From the NCBI GenBank assembly GCA_017631745.1, contig JAGBSR010000030.1, positions 1 through 18,448 of the forward strand: DNA of 18,448 nt, given 5' to 3'. This document shows positions 1 to 6,863 of the stretch, in pieces. The notes below the pieces were generated by a model. That model ran no database searches. It had not been told where the DNA came from and worked only from the letters and a program-made list of their open reading frames with translations. A program made the position numbers and the translations under genes. Position 1 is the stretch's first letter; the number at the start of each line of letters is the position of its first letter. The DNA comes from Clostridia bacterium (GTDB taxonomy: Bacteria > Bacillota > Clostridia > Oscillospirales > Acutalibacteraceae).

Positions 1-15
1 AGGCGAAGTTAAAAA

Positions 16-798
16 ATGCTCATTGAACCAAAGAATGAATATATCGGCTCTCTTACTGAGCTGTGGCATAAGGTCTTCGGTGACGACGAAGAGTATATAA
101 AGCTGTTTTTTAAAGAGGCTTATTATGACTGCGATTGTTTTGCCGAGATTTCAGATAGTAAAATTGTCAGTGCATTTTATCTTTTAAAGTGTATCATAAA
201 GTACGATGGTAAAATTTATAAGGGCAGATATCTTTATGCTGCGGCAACCTTGCCCGAATACCGTGGGAAAGGTCTTATGGCAAAGCTTATAAAAGAAGCT
301 CAGGATTATATTAAAGCGAATGATATTGACTTTATTGCTCTTGTTCCTGCAAGTGACAGCCTCTATGACTTTTACGGCAGATTCGGCTTTAAAGAGGCTA
401 TGCATAAATATAAATACGCTGTCACTAACGAAACGGCCACTATGAGAGTTTACCGTGAGATAACAGATAGTAATGAGTTTTGCAAAATAAGGGGCTCTGC
501 AGGCGGTAATATGCTCATTTATAACGATGTCGGTAATGCCTATGCTTTTGACTGTCTGAGATATTACGGCTCGGGAGTGTTTTATATAAACGATAATGCT
601 TATTATGCCGAGGGTGAAGAGCTGTTTTGCCCCGACGGTGATACAGCTGTGAATTTCATAAACAACCTTTGCAGTGAGTCTGTTATATATTTAAACTGTG
701 AAATTCCAGGAGCTGAAAAAGTGAGAAACGGTATGATTTATGCTCTTGATGATAAAGCAGAATTTAAAGATATATATATGAACTTAGCATTAGATTAA
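16..798 (+). CDS. GNAT family N-acetyltransferase (Eis-like layout)
   Basis: A 260-residue protein likely to transfer an acetyl group from acetyl-CoA to an amine; the substrate cannot be told from sequence. The N-terminal half is a GNAT fold: the acetyl-CoA-binding motif A is seen at about residues 75-91, with the R-G-K-G signature at 83-86 after a beta strand (YAAATLP), and the typical late-GNAT segment FYGRFGFKE at 119-127. Residues 140-260 form an extra C-terminal region, so the protein is longer than a minimal GNAT (about 150 residues) and resembles Eis-like acetyltransferases common in Clostridia. The ATG at 16 is only 15 bases into the window and is preceded by a weak purine-rich stretch (AGGCGAAG), so the start is probable but upstream context is missing. 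It is followed after 12 bases by the DJ-1 family gene, which suggests cotranscription. Family call is firm; substrate unknown. Confidence 0.85.
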   Translation: MLIEPKNEYIGSLTELWHKVFGDDEEYIKLFFKEAYYDCDCFAEISDSKIVSAFYLLKCIIKYDGKIYKGRYLYAAATLPEYRGKGLMAKLIKEAQDYIKANDIDFIALVPASDSLYDFYGRFGFKEAMHKYKYAVTNETATMRVYREITDSNEFCKIRGSAGGNMLIYNDVGNAYAFDCLRYYGSGVFYINDNAYYAEGEELFCPDGDTAVNFINNLCSESVIYLNCEIPGAEKVRNGMIYALDDKAEFKDIYMNLALD

Positions 799-810
799 GG
801 AGAAAAGAAA

Positions 811-1353
811 ATGGTTTATTGTTTTTTAGCAGACGGATTTGAAGAAGTGGAAGCTATTGCTCCCATCGATATGCTCAGAAGAGCAGGTGTTGAAGTTAAA
901 ACTGTCGGCGTAACAGGTGAAGTTATTGACGGCAGACACGGCATCAGGGTTATTCCTGATATCGATATAAAGGATATCACTCTTGATGAGAGCCTTGAAG
1001 CAGTTATTCTTCCAGGAGGATTACCCGGTGCAACTAATCTTGAAGAAAGTGCCGAAGTGCAGAATGCAATTGATTTTGCTAATGCTAACGGCAAGCTTAT
1101 CTGTGCTATTTGTGCCGCACCTCAGATATTAGGCCATAAGGGCCTTCTCGACGGTAAAGAAGCTATTGCATACCCCGGCTTTGAAGACGAGCTTAAGGGT
1201 GCAATTATCAGCGAAAATTATGTAGTTCGCGACGGAAACTTTATCACTGCTAAGGGTGCAGGCGTTGCAACCGAGTTCGGTCTTGAAATTGTCGCTGCAC
1301 TTAAGGATAAAGCTCTTGCAGATGAAATCGGCAAGGCAATTCTGATGAAATGA
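811..1353 (+). CDS. DJ-1/PfpI (ThiJ/YajL-type) family protein
   Basis: A 180-residue single-domain protein of the DJ-1/PfpI superfamily, the normal length for DJ-1/YajL. The conserved GFEEVEA segment is at residues 9-15, where Glu14 matches the glutamate that hydrogen-bonds the reactive cysteine. The nucleophile elbow is CAICAAP at 98-104, with Cys101 the equivalent of human DJ-1 Cys106. The PGGLPG turn is at 68-73. Family members have been described as protein/nucleotide deglycases, glyoxalases or redox-stress chaperones; these activities are debated and the sequence does not decide between them. AGGAG at about 799-803 sits at suitable distance from the ATG. The stop codon overlaps the next start (ATGA at 1350-1353), so translation is probably coupled to the cyclo-ligase gene. 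Confidence 0.9.
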   Translation: MVYCFLADGFEEVEAIAPIDMLRRAGVEVKTVGVTGEVIDGRHGIRVIPDIDIKDITLDESLEAVILPGGLPGATNLEESAEVQNAIDFANANGKLICAICAAPQILGHKGLLDGKEAIAYPGFEDELKGAIISENYVVRDGNFITAKGAGVATEFGLEIVAALKDKALADEIGKAILMK

Positions 1354-1913
1354 TAATGGAAGATAAGGCTCTTCTCAGAAGAAAATTCAGAGAAATCAGA
1401 GGCTGCGTTACCGACAGGTCTGAGCTAAGTAAGAAAATATGTCAGCTTTTGCTTGAGAGTGACTTTTATAAAAACGCCGATATTGTCCTTACATATTGGG
1501 CAACCGACAGCGAAGCTGATACCCGAATGATTATTGATAAAGCTCTGAGTGATAATAAGTGTGTAGCTTTGCCCAGATGCAGTGACAGAAACGGAAATAT
1601 GAGGTTTTATTATATTGACTCTGCCGACGATGTTACTGAGGGTATGTACGGTATAACCGAGCCTGCAGGCAACAATGAGGCTTTGGATTTTACTTATAAG
1701 TCACTGTGCATTGTGCCGGGATTGAGCTTTGATGCAGAGGGATACCGTCTCGGGTACGGCAAGGGCTATTATGACAGATTTCTTTCTTCGTTCATCGGTA
1801 TTACCGCAGGCCTATGCTATGATGAATGCCTTGCAGATCGCTTGCCGAGAAATGAATTTGATAAAAAAACAGATTATATTATTACAAATACAAAAATATA
1901 TGATTTAAGATAA
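1350..1913 (+). CDS. 5-formyltetrahydrofolate cyclo-ligase (5-FCL/MTHFS)
   Basis: A 187-residue enzyme converting 5-formyltetrahydrofolate to 5,10-methenyltetrahydrofolate with ATP hydrolysis, recovering a folate form that otherwise accumulates as an inhibitor (called ygfA/fau in E. coli, yqgN in Bacillus). Evidence is the N-terminal basic segment LLRRKFREIR (8-17), the YGITEP segment around 100-105, and the family hallmark GYRLGYGKGYYDRFL at 131-145, which binds phosphate and the pterin. Length is typical. The ATG at 1350 overlaps the stop of the upstream DJ-1 gene; a second in-frame ATG at 1356 is an alternative start, and neither has a strong separate ribosome binding site, in keeping with translational coupling. 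Placement before mltG in a five-gene run looks like housekeeping rather than a folate operon. Confidence 0.92.
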   Translation: MIMEDKALLRRKFREIRGCVTDRSELSKKICQLLLESDFYKNADIVLTYWATDSEADTRMIIDKALSDNKCVALPRCSDRNGNMRFYYIDSADDVTEGMYGITEPAGNNEALDFTYKSLCIVPGLSFDAEGYRLGYGKGYYDRFLSSFIGITAGLCYDECLADRLPRNEFDKKTDYIITNTKIYDLR

Positions 1914-1925
1914 AGGAGGAATAAT

Positions 1926-3533
1926 ATGGCTGACCGTTTCTATTCAGAGGGTTCAAAAAATAACGGTGCCGCAGGCAGTGATGCAAATGTCGGCAGTCCA
2001 AGACCTCAGAGCACAAATCCATATTCAAAAATCCCCGCCAAGCCTTTAGGAGATTTCAGTGAAAATATTGACTCTAACAATATTCCTTCTCATGGCTATT
2101 CTCAGCCTCAAAAGAAGTTTGAGGTTAATATCAAAGATTTTGATGATTTCGTTGGCATGCCTGAGCCTCCCGCTGCGCCTAAAGCTCCGAGACCCATTAC
2201 TCAGCAAAGCGCACCGGTAAAGCACCCCGTACCGCCGACAGCGCCGAGAAACACTTCAGGTGTTGCTGCTCCCTCGGGTAAAACTATGCCTAAAAGACCT
2301 GCGTCGGCTCCTTCAGGTGCTCAGGCTAAGACAAAGAAGTATGAGCCCTCAAAGCAGAAAAAAGCTTCTGCAAAGGCTCCGACAAAGCCTGAAAAGAGAC
2401 AGAAGAAGACTTCTGCACCTAAAAAGCAGATACCTATCGAAATTCAGGCTAAAATCAAAGCTAAGAAAAGATATAACTTTGTCAAGACTGCACTTATCGC
2501 TTGTGTATGCATCTTCTTTATCTCAATTATGACCGTGGCGGCTTCGACTATATCAATGCAGTTTATTAACGATGTTCTTGCTATAGACAAGCAGGGCGGC
2601 TCTGTCAGTGTTGAAATCCCTGAAGGTGCTGATTTCGATACTGTTTTCAACATCCTTGAGGAAAATAGCCTCATCAAGCAGAAGACTCTTTGCTATGTGC
2701 TTTTGAAAATCAGAGATTACGATACTATGACTTATCAGCCGGGTATCTATCTTCTTGATAAGGATGCAGGTGTCGAAATCAATATAGAAACCATTATGGT
2801 TAAAAGGACCGGTAATAAGGGTACTGTAAGACTTACCTTCCCTGAGGGCTGGACTATTGCTCAGATTTTTGAAAAGCTTGAGAAGTACGAGGTATGCACC
2901 GCTAAGAAGCTCTATGCAAATCTTGAGCTTGTCGGTAAGCAATACAGCTTTATCAGCGAAATTGAGGATAACTCAAACAGATATCTTAAATATGAAGGCT
3001 ATCTTTTCCCGGATACCTATGATTTCTTTATTGATGAAAATCCCACTTCTGTTCTCGAGAAGTTGTTTAACAACTTCAATAACAAGTGGACTGCCGAATA
3101 TGTTGCAAGAGCAAAAGAGCTCGGACTTACAGTTGACGAGGTTATGAATATTGCCGCTATCATACAGCGTGAAGCCAAGGGTAAATCACAGATGTATACC
3201 ATTTCCAGTGTTATTCACAACAGACTCAATGCTGCTTCAACTTATCCGACTCTTGATATGAACTCAACCAAGGACTATATTTCTTCTCTTGAGAGCTACA
3301 AACTTTTCTCGGATTTCTATTATGAGCTGTATCTTAACACTTACAACACATATAGCTCACAGGGACTTCCTCCCGGACCTATTTGTAACCCCGGTGAGAG
3401 TGCAATCAAGGCTGCTCTTTACCCCGACAATACAGATTACTATTTCTTTATGCATAGTCCGACGGGTCAGATGTATGTTGCAAGAACTGCAGCAGAGCAT
3501 CACCTGAACACACAAAAATATCTTTACGGTTAA
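1926..3533 (+). CDS. mltG: Endolytic murein transglycosylase MltG (YceG-like)
   Basis: A 535-residue membrane-anchored lytic transglycosylase that cuts nascent glycan strands at the outer face of the membrane and so sets strand length. Residues 1-180 are a long low-complexity cytoplasmic region rich in Pro, Ala, Lys and Ser, becoming very basic at about 135-182. One transmembrane helix follows at about 186-212. Residues 226-340 hold the LysM-like part, with two similar stretches beginning VEIPEG and LTFPEG. The YceG catalytic domain contains EGYLFPDTYDF (357-367), the catalytic glutamate Glu416 in AAIIQREAKG, the VIHNRL segment (429-434) and GLPPGPICNPG (480-490). Start is fixed by AAGGAGG just upstream (about 1914-1920). 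The gene precedes a U32-family gene, as yrrL (mltG) does near yrrN/yrrO in Bacillus. All key residues are present. Confidence 0.95.
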   Translation: MADRFYSEGSKNNGAAGSDANVGSPRPQSTNPYSKIPAKPLGDFSENIDSNNIPSHGYSQPQKKFEVNIKDFDDFVGMPEPPAAPKAPRPITQQSAPVKHPVPPTAPRNTSGVAAPSGKTMPKRPASAPSGAQAKTKKYEPSKQKKASAKAPTKPEKRQKKTSAPKKQIPIEIQAKIKAKKRYNFVKTALIACVCIFFISIMTVAASTISMQFINDVLAIDKQGGSVSVEIPEGADFDTVFNILEENSLIKQKTLCYVLLKIRDYDTMTYQPGIYLLDKDAGVEINIETIMVKRTGNKGTVRLTFPEGWTIAQIFEKLEKYEVCTAKKLYANLELVGKQYSFISEIEDNSNRYLKYEGYLFPDTYDFFIDENPTSVLEKLFNNFNNKWTAEYVARAKELGLTVDEVMNIAAIIQREAKGKSQMYTISSVIHNRLNAASTYPTLDMNSTKDYISSLESYKLFSDFYYELYLNTYNTYSSQGLPPGPICNPGESAIKAALYPDNTDYYFFMHSPTGQMYVARTAAEHHLNTQKYLYG

Positions 3534-3554
3534 AAGACAGGTGAAAAAATAATA

Positions 3555-4811
3555 ATGTCATATAAAATTAAAAAGCCGGAGCTTCTTGCTCCGGCAGGTG
3601 ATATGGAAAGACTTATGGCAGCTGTGAAATACGGTGCTGATGCAGTTTATCTCGGCGGTACTATGTTCGGTATGCGTGCCGCACCTGCAAATTTCGGCCC
3701 TGATGAGCTGCCCGAAGCGGTGAAATATTGCCACGACAGAGGTGTAAAGGTTTATCTTACCTGCAATGTTTTACCCAGAAACAACGAGCTTCTCGAGCTT
3801 CCCGAGTTTCTTCTGAATGCTCAGAAGGCGGGAGTGGATGCGCTGATTATTTCAGATATCGGTGTGCTTGCTATGGCTAAAAAATATGTTCCCGATATGG
3901 AAATTCACATTTCAACTCAGTCGGGTATTGTCAATTACGAGACTGCCAAGGCCTTTTACGATATGGGTGCTAAGCGTATCGTTACAGCCCGTGAACTTAA
4001 AATGACAGAGCTCTCTGAAATCAGAGCGAATATCCCTAATGATATGGATATCGAATGCTTTGTTCACGGTGCAATGTGTGTTTCTTTTTCAGGAAGATGT
4101 CTCATCTCAAACTATCTTGTGGGCAGAGATGCCAACAGAGGTGAGTGTGCTCAGCCCTGCCGTTGGAAATACACTCTTATGGAAGAAAAACGACCCGGTC
4201 AGTATTTCCCCGTTGTTGAAGACGACAGTGGTACTTATATTATGAACTCCAAGGATATGTGTATGATTGAGCATATTCCCGAGATGATTAAGGCAGGCAT
4301 CACTTCATTCAAGATTGAGGGCAGAGCCAAATCAGCTTATTATGTTGCCGTTGTAACAAATGCTTATCGCAAGGCTATTGATGAGTATTTTGAAAACCCG
4401 ACAGACGATTATAAACCGAAGCAGTGGATAATTGATGAAATGCGTAAAATCAGCTACAGAGACTACTGTACGGGCTTTTTCTACGGCGATGTGCACGGTG
4501 ATGCCAATGTCAGCTATAAGGGCGGATATAACCGTGAATGGGATGTTATGGCTATAGTCAAGTATTGGAAAGACGGAATAGCTTATTGCTCACAGCGAAA
4601 CAGATTTTTTGAAGGCGATGAGCTCGAGGCTATGTTTGTCGGTAAGGAACCTTTTAAGGTTACTGCTAAAAATCTAAAAAATGCCGACGGCGAAGTAATA
4701 GAAAGCACAAATCATCCTATGATGGATTTCACCTTTGAGTGTGATATACCTCTTGAAGATGAAACTATTCTTCGTAAAGAAAGAGACGAGTGTGCAAGAG
4801 TTATAATATGA
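3555..4811 (+). CDS. U32-family protein, probable tRNA uridine hydroxylation factor (TrhP/YrrO-like)
   Basis: A 418-residue member of the so-called peptidase U32 family. The N-terminus has the barrel start KPELLAPAGD (7-16) and the YGADAVYLGG segment (26-35). The U32 signature is at about 167-185, with Cys175 and Cys182. Cys198 and Cys202 follow in GECAQPCRW, and Cys236 lies in KDMC. By comparison with UbiU, Cys175, Cys182, Cys198 and Cys236 have the spacing of [4Fe-4S] ligands. Family members once thought to be collagenases are now known to act in RNA or quinone hydroxylation; TrhP and the Bacillus pair YrrN/YrrO make 5-hydroxyuridine at the tRNA wobble position using prephenate. Its place directly after mltG and its length match YrrO. 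It starts 21 bases after mltG with a modest AGGTGA site. The family is certain; the tRNA role is inferred. Confidence 0.85.
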   Translation: MSYKIKKPELLAPAGDMERLMAAVKYGADAVYLGGTMFGMRAAPANFGPDELPEAVKYCHDRGVKVYLTCNVLPRNNELLELPEFLLNAQKAGVDALIISDIGVLAMAKKYVPDMEIHISTQSGIVNYETAKAFYDMGAKRIVTARELKMTELSEIRANIPNDMDIECFVHGAMCVSFSGRCLISNYLVGRDANRGECAQPCRWKYTLMEEKRPGQYFPVVEDDSGTYIMNSKDMCMIEHIPEMIKAGITSFKIEGRAKSAYYVAVVTNAYRKAIDEYFENPTDDYKPKQWIIDEMRKISYRDYCTGFFYGDVHGDANVSYKGGYNREWDVMAIVKYWKDGIAYCSQRNRFFEGDELEAMFVGKEPFKVTAKNLKNADGEVIESTNHPMMDFTFECDIPLEDETILRKERDECARVII

Positions 4812-4820
4812 TAAACAAAT

Positions 4821-4844
4821 ATCCCCGAACTGAAGTTCGGGGAT
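4821..4844. terminator. Bidirectional intrinsic terminator between convergent genes
   Basis: A perfect 10-bp stem (ATCCCCGAAC / GTTCGGGGAT) closed by a TGAA loop. It lies 9 bases after the U32-family stop codon and 16 bases from the stop of the convergent transporter gene. On the + strand it is followed by TTACTTTTG; on the - strand by ATTTGTTTAT. The symmetry and T-rich flanks on both sides suit termination in both directions. Confidence 0.85.
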
Positions 4845-4860
4845 TTACTTTTGATGTTAA

Positions 4861-6339
4861 TTATTCGGCATCTTTCAGTGATTCACGCTGAGCGATAACC
4901 GCATTGTGAATGTCTTCTTTTGTTTTGCCTGTAAGCTTATAGAAGAAGAAGGGTACACCTGCAAGGAACATCATTATGCCGTGCATAATTGTATAGAAGA
5001 ATAAGAGTGTGATCTTTGTGTCAAGGCTCTGAATAGGTGTGGGGTCAAGGTCGCTGGGCTGAATATAGCCGATAATTGAACCTTCACCGTAGAGAATCAG
5101 GGGAGCAACTGCACTTGCTATTGTACCGCTGATAAGAGTACCGATGCCGATAACAAAGGGGAATGATGCATCGAAACGCTTGCCTGTCTTGACTTCGATA
5201 TCTTCGAGTACGTCAGCCTGGAACATTGAGGGAAGAAGGTTTGATGCGCCGAACTGAAGACCGATGAGGAAAAGGAAGGCAATGAAGATAATTTGAAGAA
5301 TGGCTGTACCTGTTTTGAAATAAGCATAACCAACACCGAAGGCTATGCTGTTAGCACATACGGAATAGATACCGCTTGCGATGTAAAGCTGTCTCGCATC
5401 GAATTTCTTGAGAAGGAAGTTGATTACAAGCATACCGACAGCTGTTCCGATACCTACCGGAAGAACAAAGAGAATCTTTTTTGAGATATCACCGAGAACT
5501 GCAGCTGCGATAAAAGCTTCCATATAAGTTGCGATGCCTCTGAAGCTCTTTAAAAATTCTGAAATGATGATTGTCCATGCGTATTTGTTTTTGATAATGT
5601 CAACAAAACCGATAAGTGGGTTTTTCTTTTCGGCGGTGTAAACGGTTCTTTCGCGTACCATTTTCATACCGAGTAAAACTGTGATGATACCGACAACGCC
5701 ACAGAGACCCGCTGAAATAATATACTGAAGACCTTCGACACTGCGAATGCTTGTGCCTGCGACTGCATTGATAAGCTCGGGATTGTCTTTCTTCCAGATA
5801 AGACCGATTACAAGAAGAATTACAACGGGTGCCGAGTTGCCGACAGCGCTCGAAATTGAACGGAATGAAAGAACATGGTCACGCTCTTTAAGGTTGGGAG
5901 TCATAACGTTGGCAACCATATTAATTGAGTTACCGAAGGTGCAGAAGACAGCCCAGAGTACTGCAAGAGTTACAATATAGATCATAAGGATTGTGCCTGA
6001 AAGGCCTTCGGGGGCCCAGAATGAAAGCATCATAACAATTGCCATAGGCACTGCGACGAGCATTGCAATGGGTCTGAATTTACCGCTTTTACCCATCTTT
6101 CTGCCGTCGATATACATAACTATGAAGGAGTTGAGTATAAAGGGGATGACTGCTGTGAGGATGTTGAAAAGTGAAGTCTGTTCTTCGGGGAGTCTGAGAA
6201 CGTTAACGAGATATGCATTTCTGTTACCGCCGACCATACCTGTCATGGTAGTGTAGAAAAATACACCCATAAGGTAGAGTATAAACTCACCGGTTTTGAC
6301 ATGTTTTCCGTTTTCGGAATTAAGGGTTGTGTTGTTCAT
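4861..6339 (-). CDS. GPH/MFS_2-type sugar transporter
   Basis: A 492-residue polytopic membrane protein with about 12 hydrophobic helices, of the glycoside-pentoside-hexuronide (MelB-like) branch of the major facilitator superfamily. Family marks are SGKFRP (85-90) in the helix 2-3 loop, MTPNLKERDHVLSFRS (146-161) in the middle of the N half, and the C-half motif QADVLEDIEVKTGKR at about 374-388. The protein is likely to import a glycoside or oligosaccharide; the substrate cannot be read. Helix II (about 55-75) lacks the two aspartates that bind the cation in MelB, while an acidic residue (Glu18) is kept near the helix I aspartate position. The start has AAGGAG (6346-6351 in + coordinates) 6 bases away. 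The gene stands alone, convergent with the U32-family gene and divergent from the 78-residue gene, with its own consensus promoter. Confidence 0.85.
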   Translation of the reverse strand: MNNTTLNSENGKHVKTGEFILYLMGVFFYTTMTGMVGGNRNAYLVNVLRLPEEQTSLFNILTAVIPFILNSFIVMYIDGRKMGKSGKFRPIAMLVAVPMAIVMMLSFWAPEGLSGTILMIYIVTLAVLWAVFCTFGNSINMVANVMTPNLKERDHVLSFRSISSAVGNSAPVVILLVIGLIWKKDNPELINAVAGTSIRSVEGLQYIISAGLCGVVGIITVLLGMKMVRERTVYTAEKKNPLIGFVDIIKNKYAWTIIISEFLKSFRGIATYMEAFIAAAVLGDISKKILFVLPVGIGTAVGMLVINFLLKKFDARQLYIASGIYSVCANSIAFGVGYAYFKTGTAILQIIFIAFLFLIGLQFGASNLLPSMFQADVLEDIEVKTGKRFDASFPFVIGIGTLISGTIASAVAPLILYGEGSIIGYIQPSDLDPTPIQSLDTKITLLFFYTIMHGIMMFLAGVPFFFYKLTGKTKEDIHNAVIAQRESLKDAE

Positions 6340-6350
6340 GATTTTCTCCT

Positions 6351-6370
6351 TTAAAAATGTTTAAAAATTT
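6351..6370. repeat. Two tandem 10-bp direct repeats in the transporter leader
   Basis: TTAAAAATGT at 6351-6360 and TTAAAAATTT at 6361-6370 are adjacent and match at 9 of 10 positions. They lie between the predicted transcription start (about 6374) and the ribosome binding site of the transporter. They could be an operator half-site pair or simply AT-rich leader; no protein can be named. Confidence 0.4.
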
Positions 6371-6380
6371 CTATGTCGTA

Positions 6381-6409
6381 ATTATACATACAAAGTGTTG
6401 AATTGTCAA
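6381..6409 (-). promoter_or_regulatory. Consensus sigma-A promoter of the transporter gene
   Basis: Read on the - strand, a perfect -35 box TTGACA (6404-6409) and a perfect -10 box TATAAT (6381-6386) are separated by exactly 17 bases. The expected transcription start is near 6374, giving a leader of about 35 bases with an AAGGAG ribosome binding site before the ATG at 6339. A full consensus promoter suggests strong basal transcription unless repressed. Confidence 0.88.
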
Positions 6410-6488
6410 ATTAAAATGTATATTTTATATTAAATTTTCATATATATCTTTTAGAACACTAATTTTGATGAACATAAAGTGAAATTGC

Positions 6489-6517
6489 TTGAAAAATCTG
6501 ATGAAATGATATATAAT
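6489..6517 (+). promoter_or_regulatory. Sigma-A promoter of the 78-residue protein gene
   Basis: TTGAAA (6489-6494) and a perfect TATAAT (6512-6517) are spaced by 17 bases. Transcription would start near 6524, 27 bases before the ATG at 6551. This also rules out the upstream in-frame GTG at 6479 as the start, since it would lie outside the transcript. Confidence 0.82.
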
Positions 6518-6550
6518 TATAACACTAAATTATATAAGGAGTTCAGAGAA

Positions 6551-6787
6551 ATGAAAAAGATTATCTGCAAAGTTGAGTACGATACTGAAAATGCAGAGCT
6601 TGTAAAGAAGTACACAAGCGGTAATTTCGGCGATGCTGACGGTTTTGAAGAAAGTCTCTACAAGAAGGCTGACGGTAAATTTTTCCTTTATACAAACGGC
6701 GGCGAAGATTCAATCTACAAGACAGAAAACATCACAAGAATGTCAGCAGCCAAAGCTCAGCAGTGGCTCGATGACCACAATGCATAA
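6551..6787 (+). CDS. Small conserved-type protein of unknown function (78 residues)
   Basis: I do not recognise a function. The product is 78 residues, soluble and acidic-to-neutral, with no signal peptide or membrane helix. It begins MKKIICKVEYDTENA, holds a central YTSGNFGDADGFEESLY stretch, then KADGKFFLYTNGGEDS at about 39-54, and ends with a probable helix (AAKAQQWLDDHN). From memory it resembles small clostridial proteins that start MKKII-G-YDT and carry an ETLY...GEFFLYG-GG core; no role is known to me. An in-frame GTG at 6479 would lengthen it, but ATG 6551 is chosen because AAGGAG (6536-6541) lies 9 bases upstream and a good promoter sits between the two starts. It has its own promoter and a terminator-like hairpin, so it forms a separate short transcript before glycogen phosphorylase. 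Confidence 0.82.
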   Translation: MKKIICKVEYDTENAELVKKYTSGNFGDADGFEESLYKKADGKFFLYTNGGEDSIYKTENITRMSAAKAQQWLDDHNA

Positions 6788-6796
6788 TTGATTATT

Positions 6797-6821
6797 ACAG
6801 GCGGTAAATTTTACCGTCTGT
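6797..6821 (+). terminator. Terminator-like hairpin after the 78-residue gene
   Basis: ACAGGCGGTAAA (6797-6808) can pair with TTTACCGTCTGT (6810-6821), with one G-U pair; the innermost bases form the loop in practice. The stem is followed by TTTAATTTTT. It lies between the small gene and glycogen phosphorylase and may be leaky, because the downstream gene has no clear promoter of its own. Confidence 0.75.
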
Positions 6822-6863
6822 TTTAATTTTTAAGCTGCATATACTGTTATTGGTGATGAATTT

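Noticed and set aside
1926..2470. Repeat-rich or foreign segment suggested by the biased Pro/Ala/Lys composition
   Set aside because: It is in frame with mltG, shows no true tandem repeat and ends at the membrane helix as expected for a cytoplasmic extension.
2553..2942. A 129-residue open frame on the - strand inside mltG
   Set aside because: It lies wholly antisense to a well-supported gene, has no ribosome binding site or recognisable domain, and its composition is that of a mirror frame.
6479..6550. Upstream GTG start adding 24 residues to the small protein
   Set aside because: It lies before the promoter's -35 box, has no ribosome binding site, and the ATG at 6551 has a well-placed AAGGAG.
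6816..6845. Possible promoter for glycogen phosphorylase (TATACT at 6840-6845)
   Set aside because: No acceptable -35 box at 16-18 bases upstream, and the predicted transcription start would fall on the ribosome binding site.
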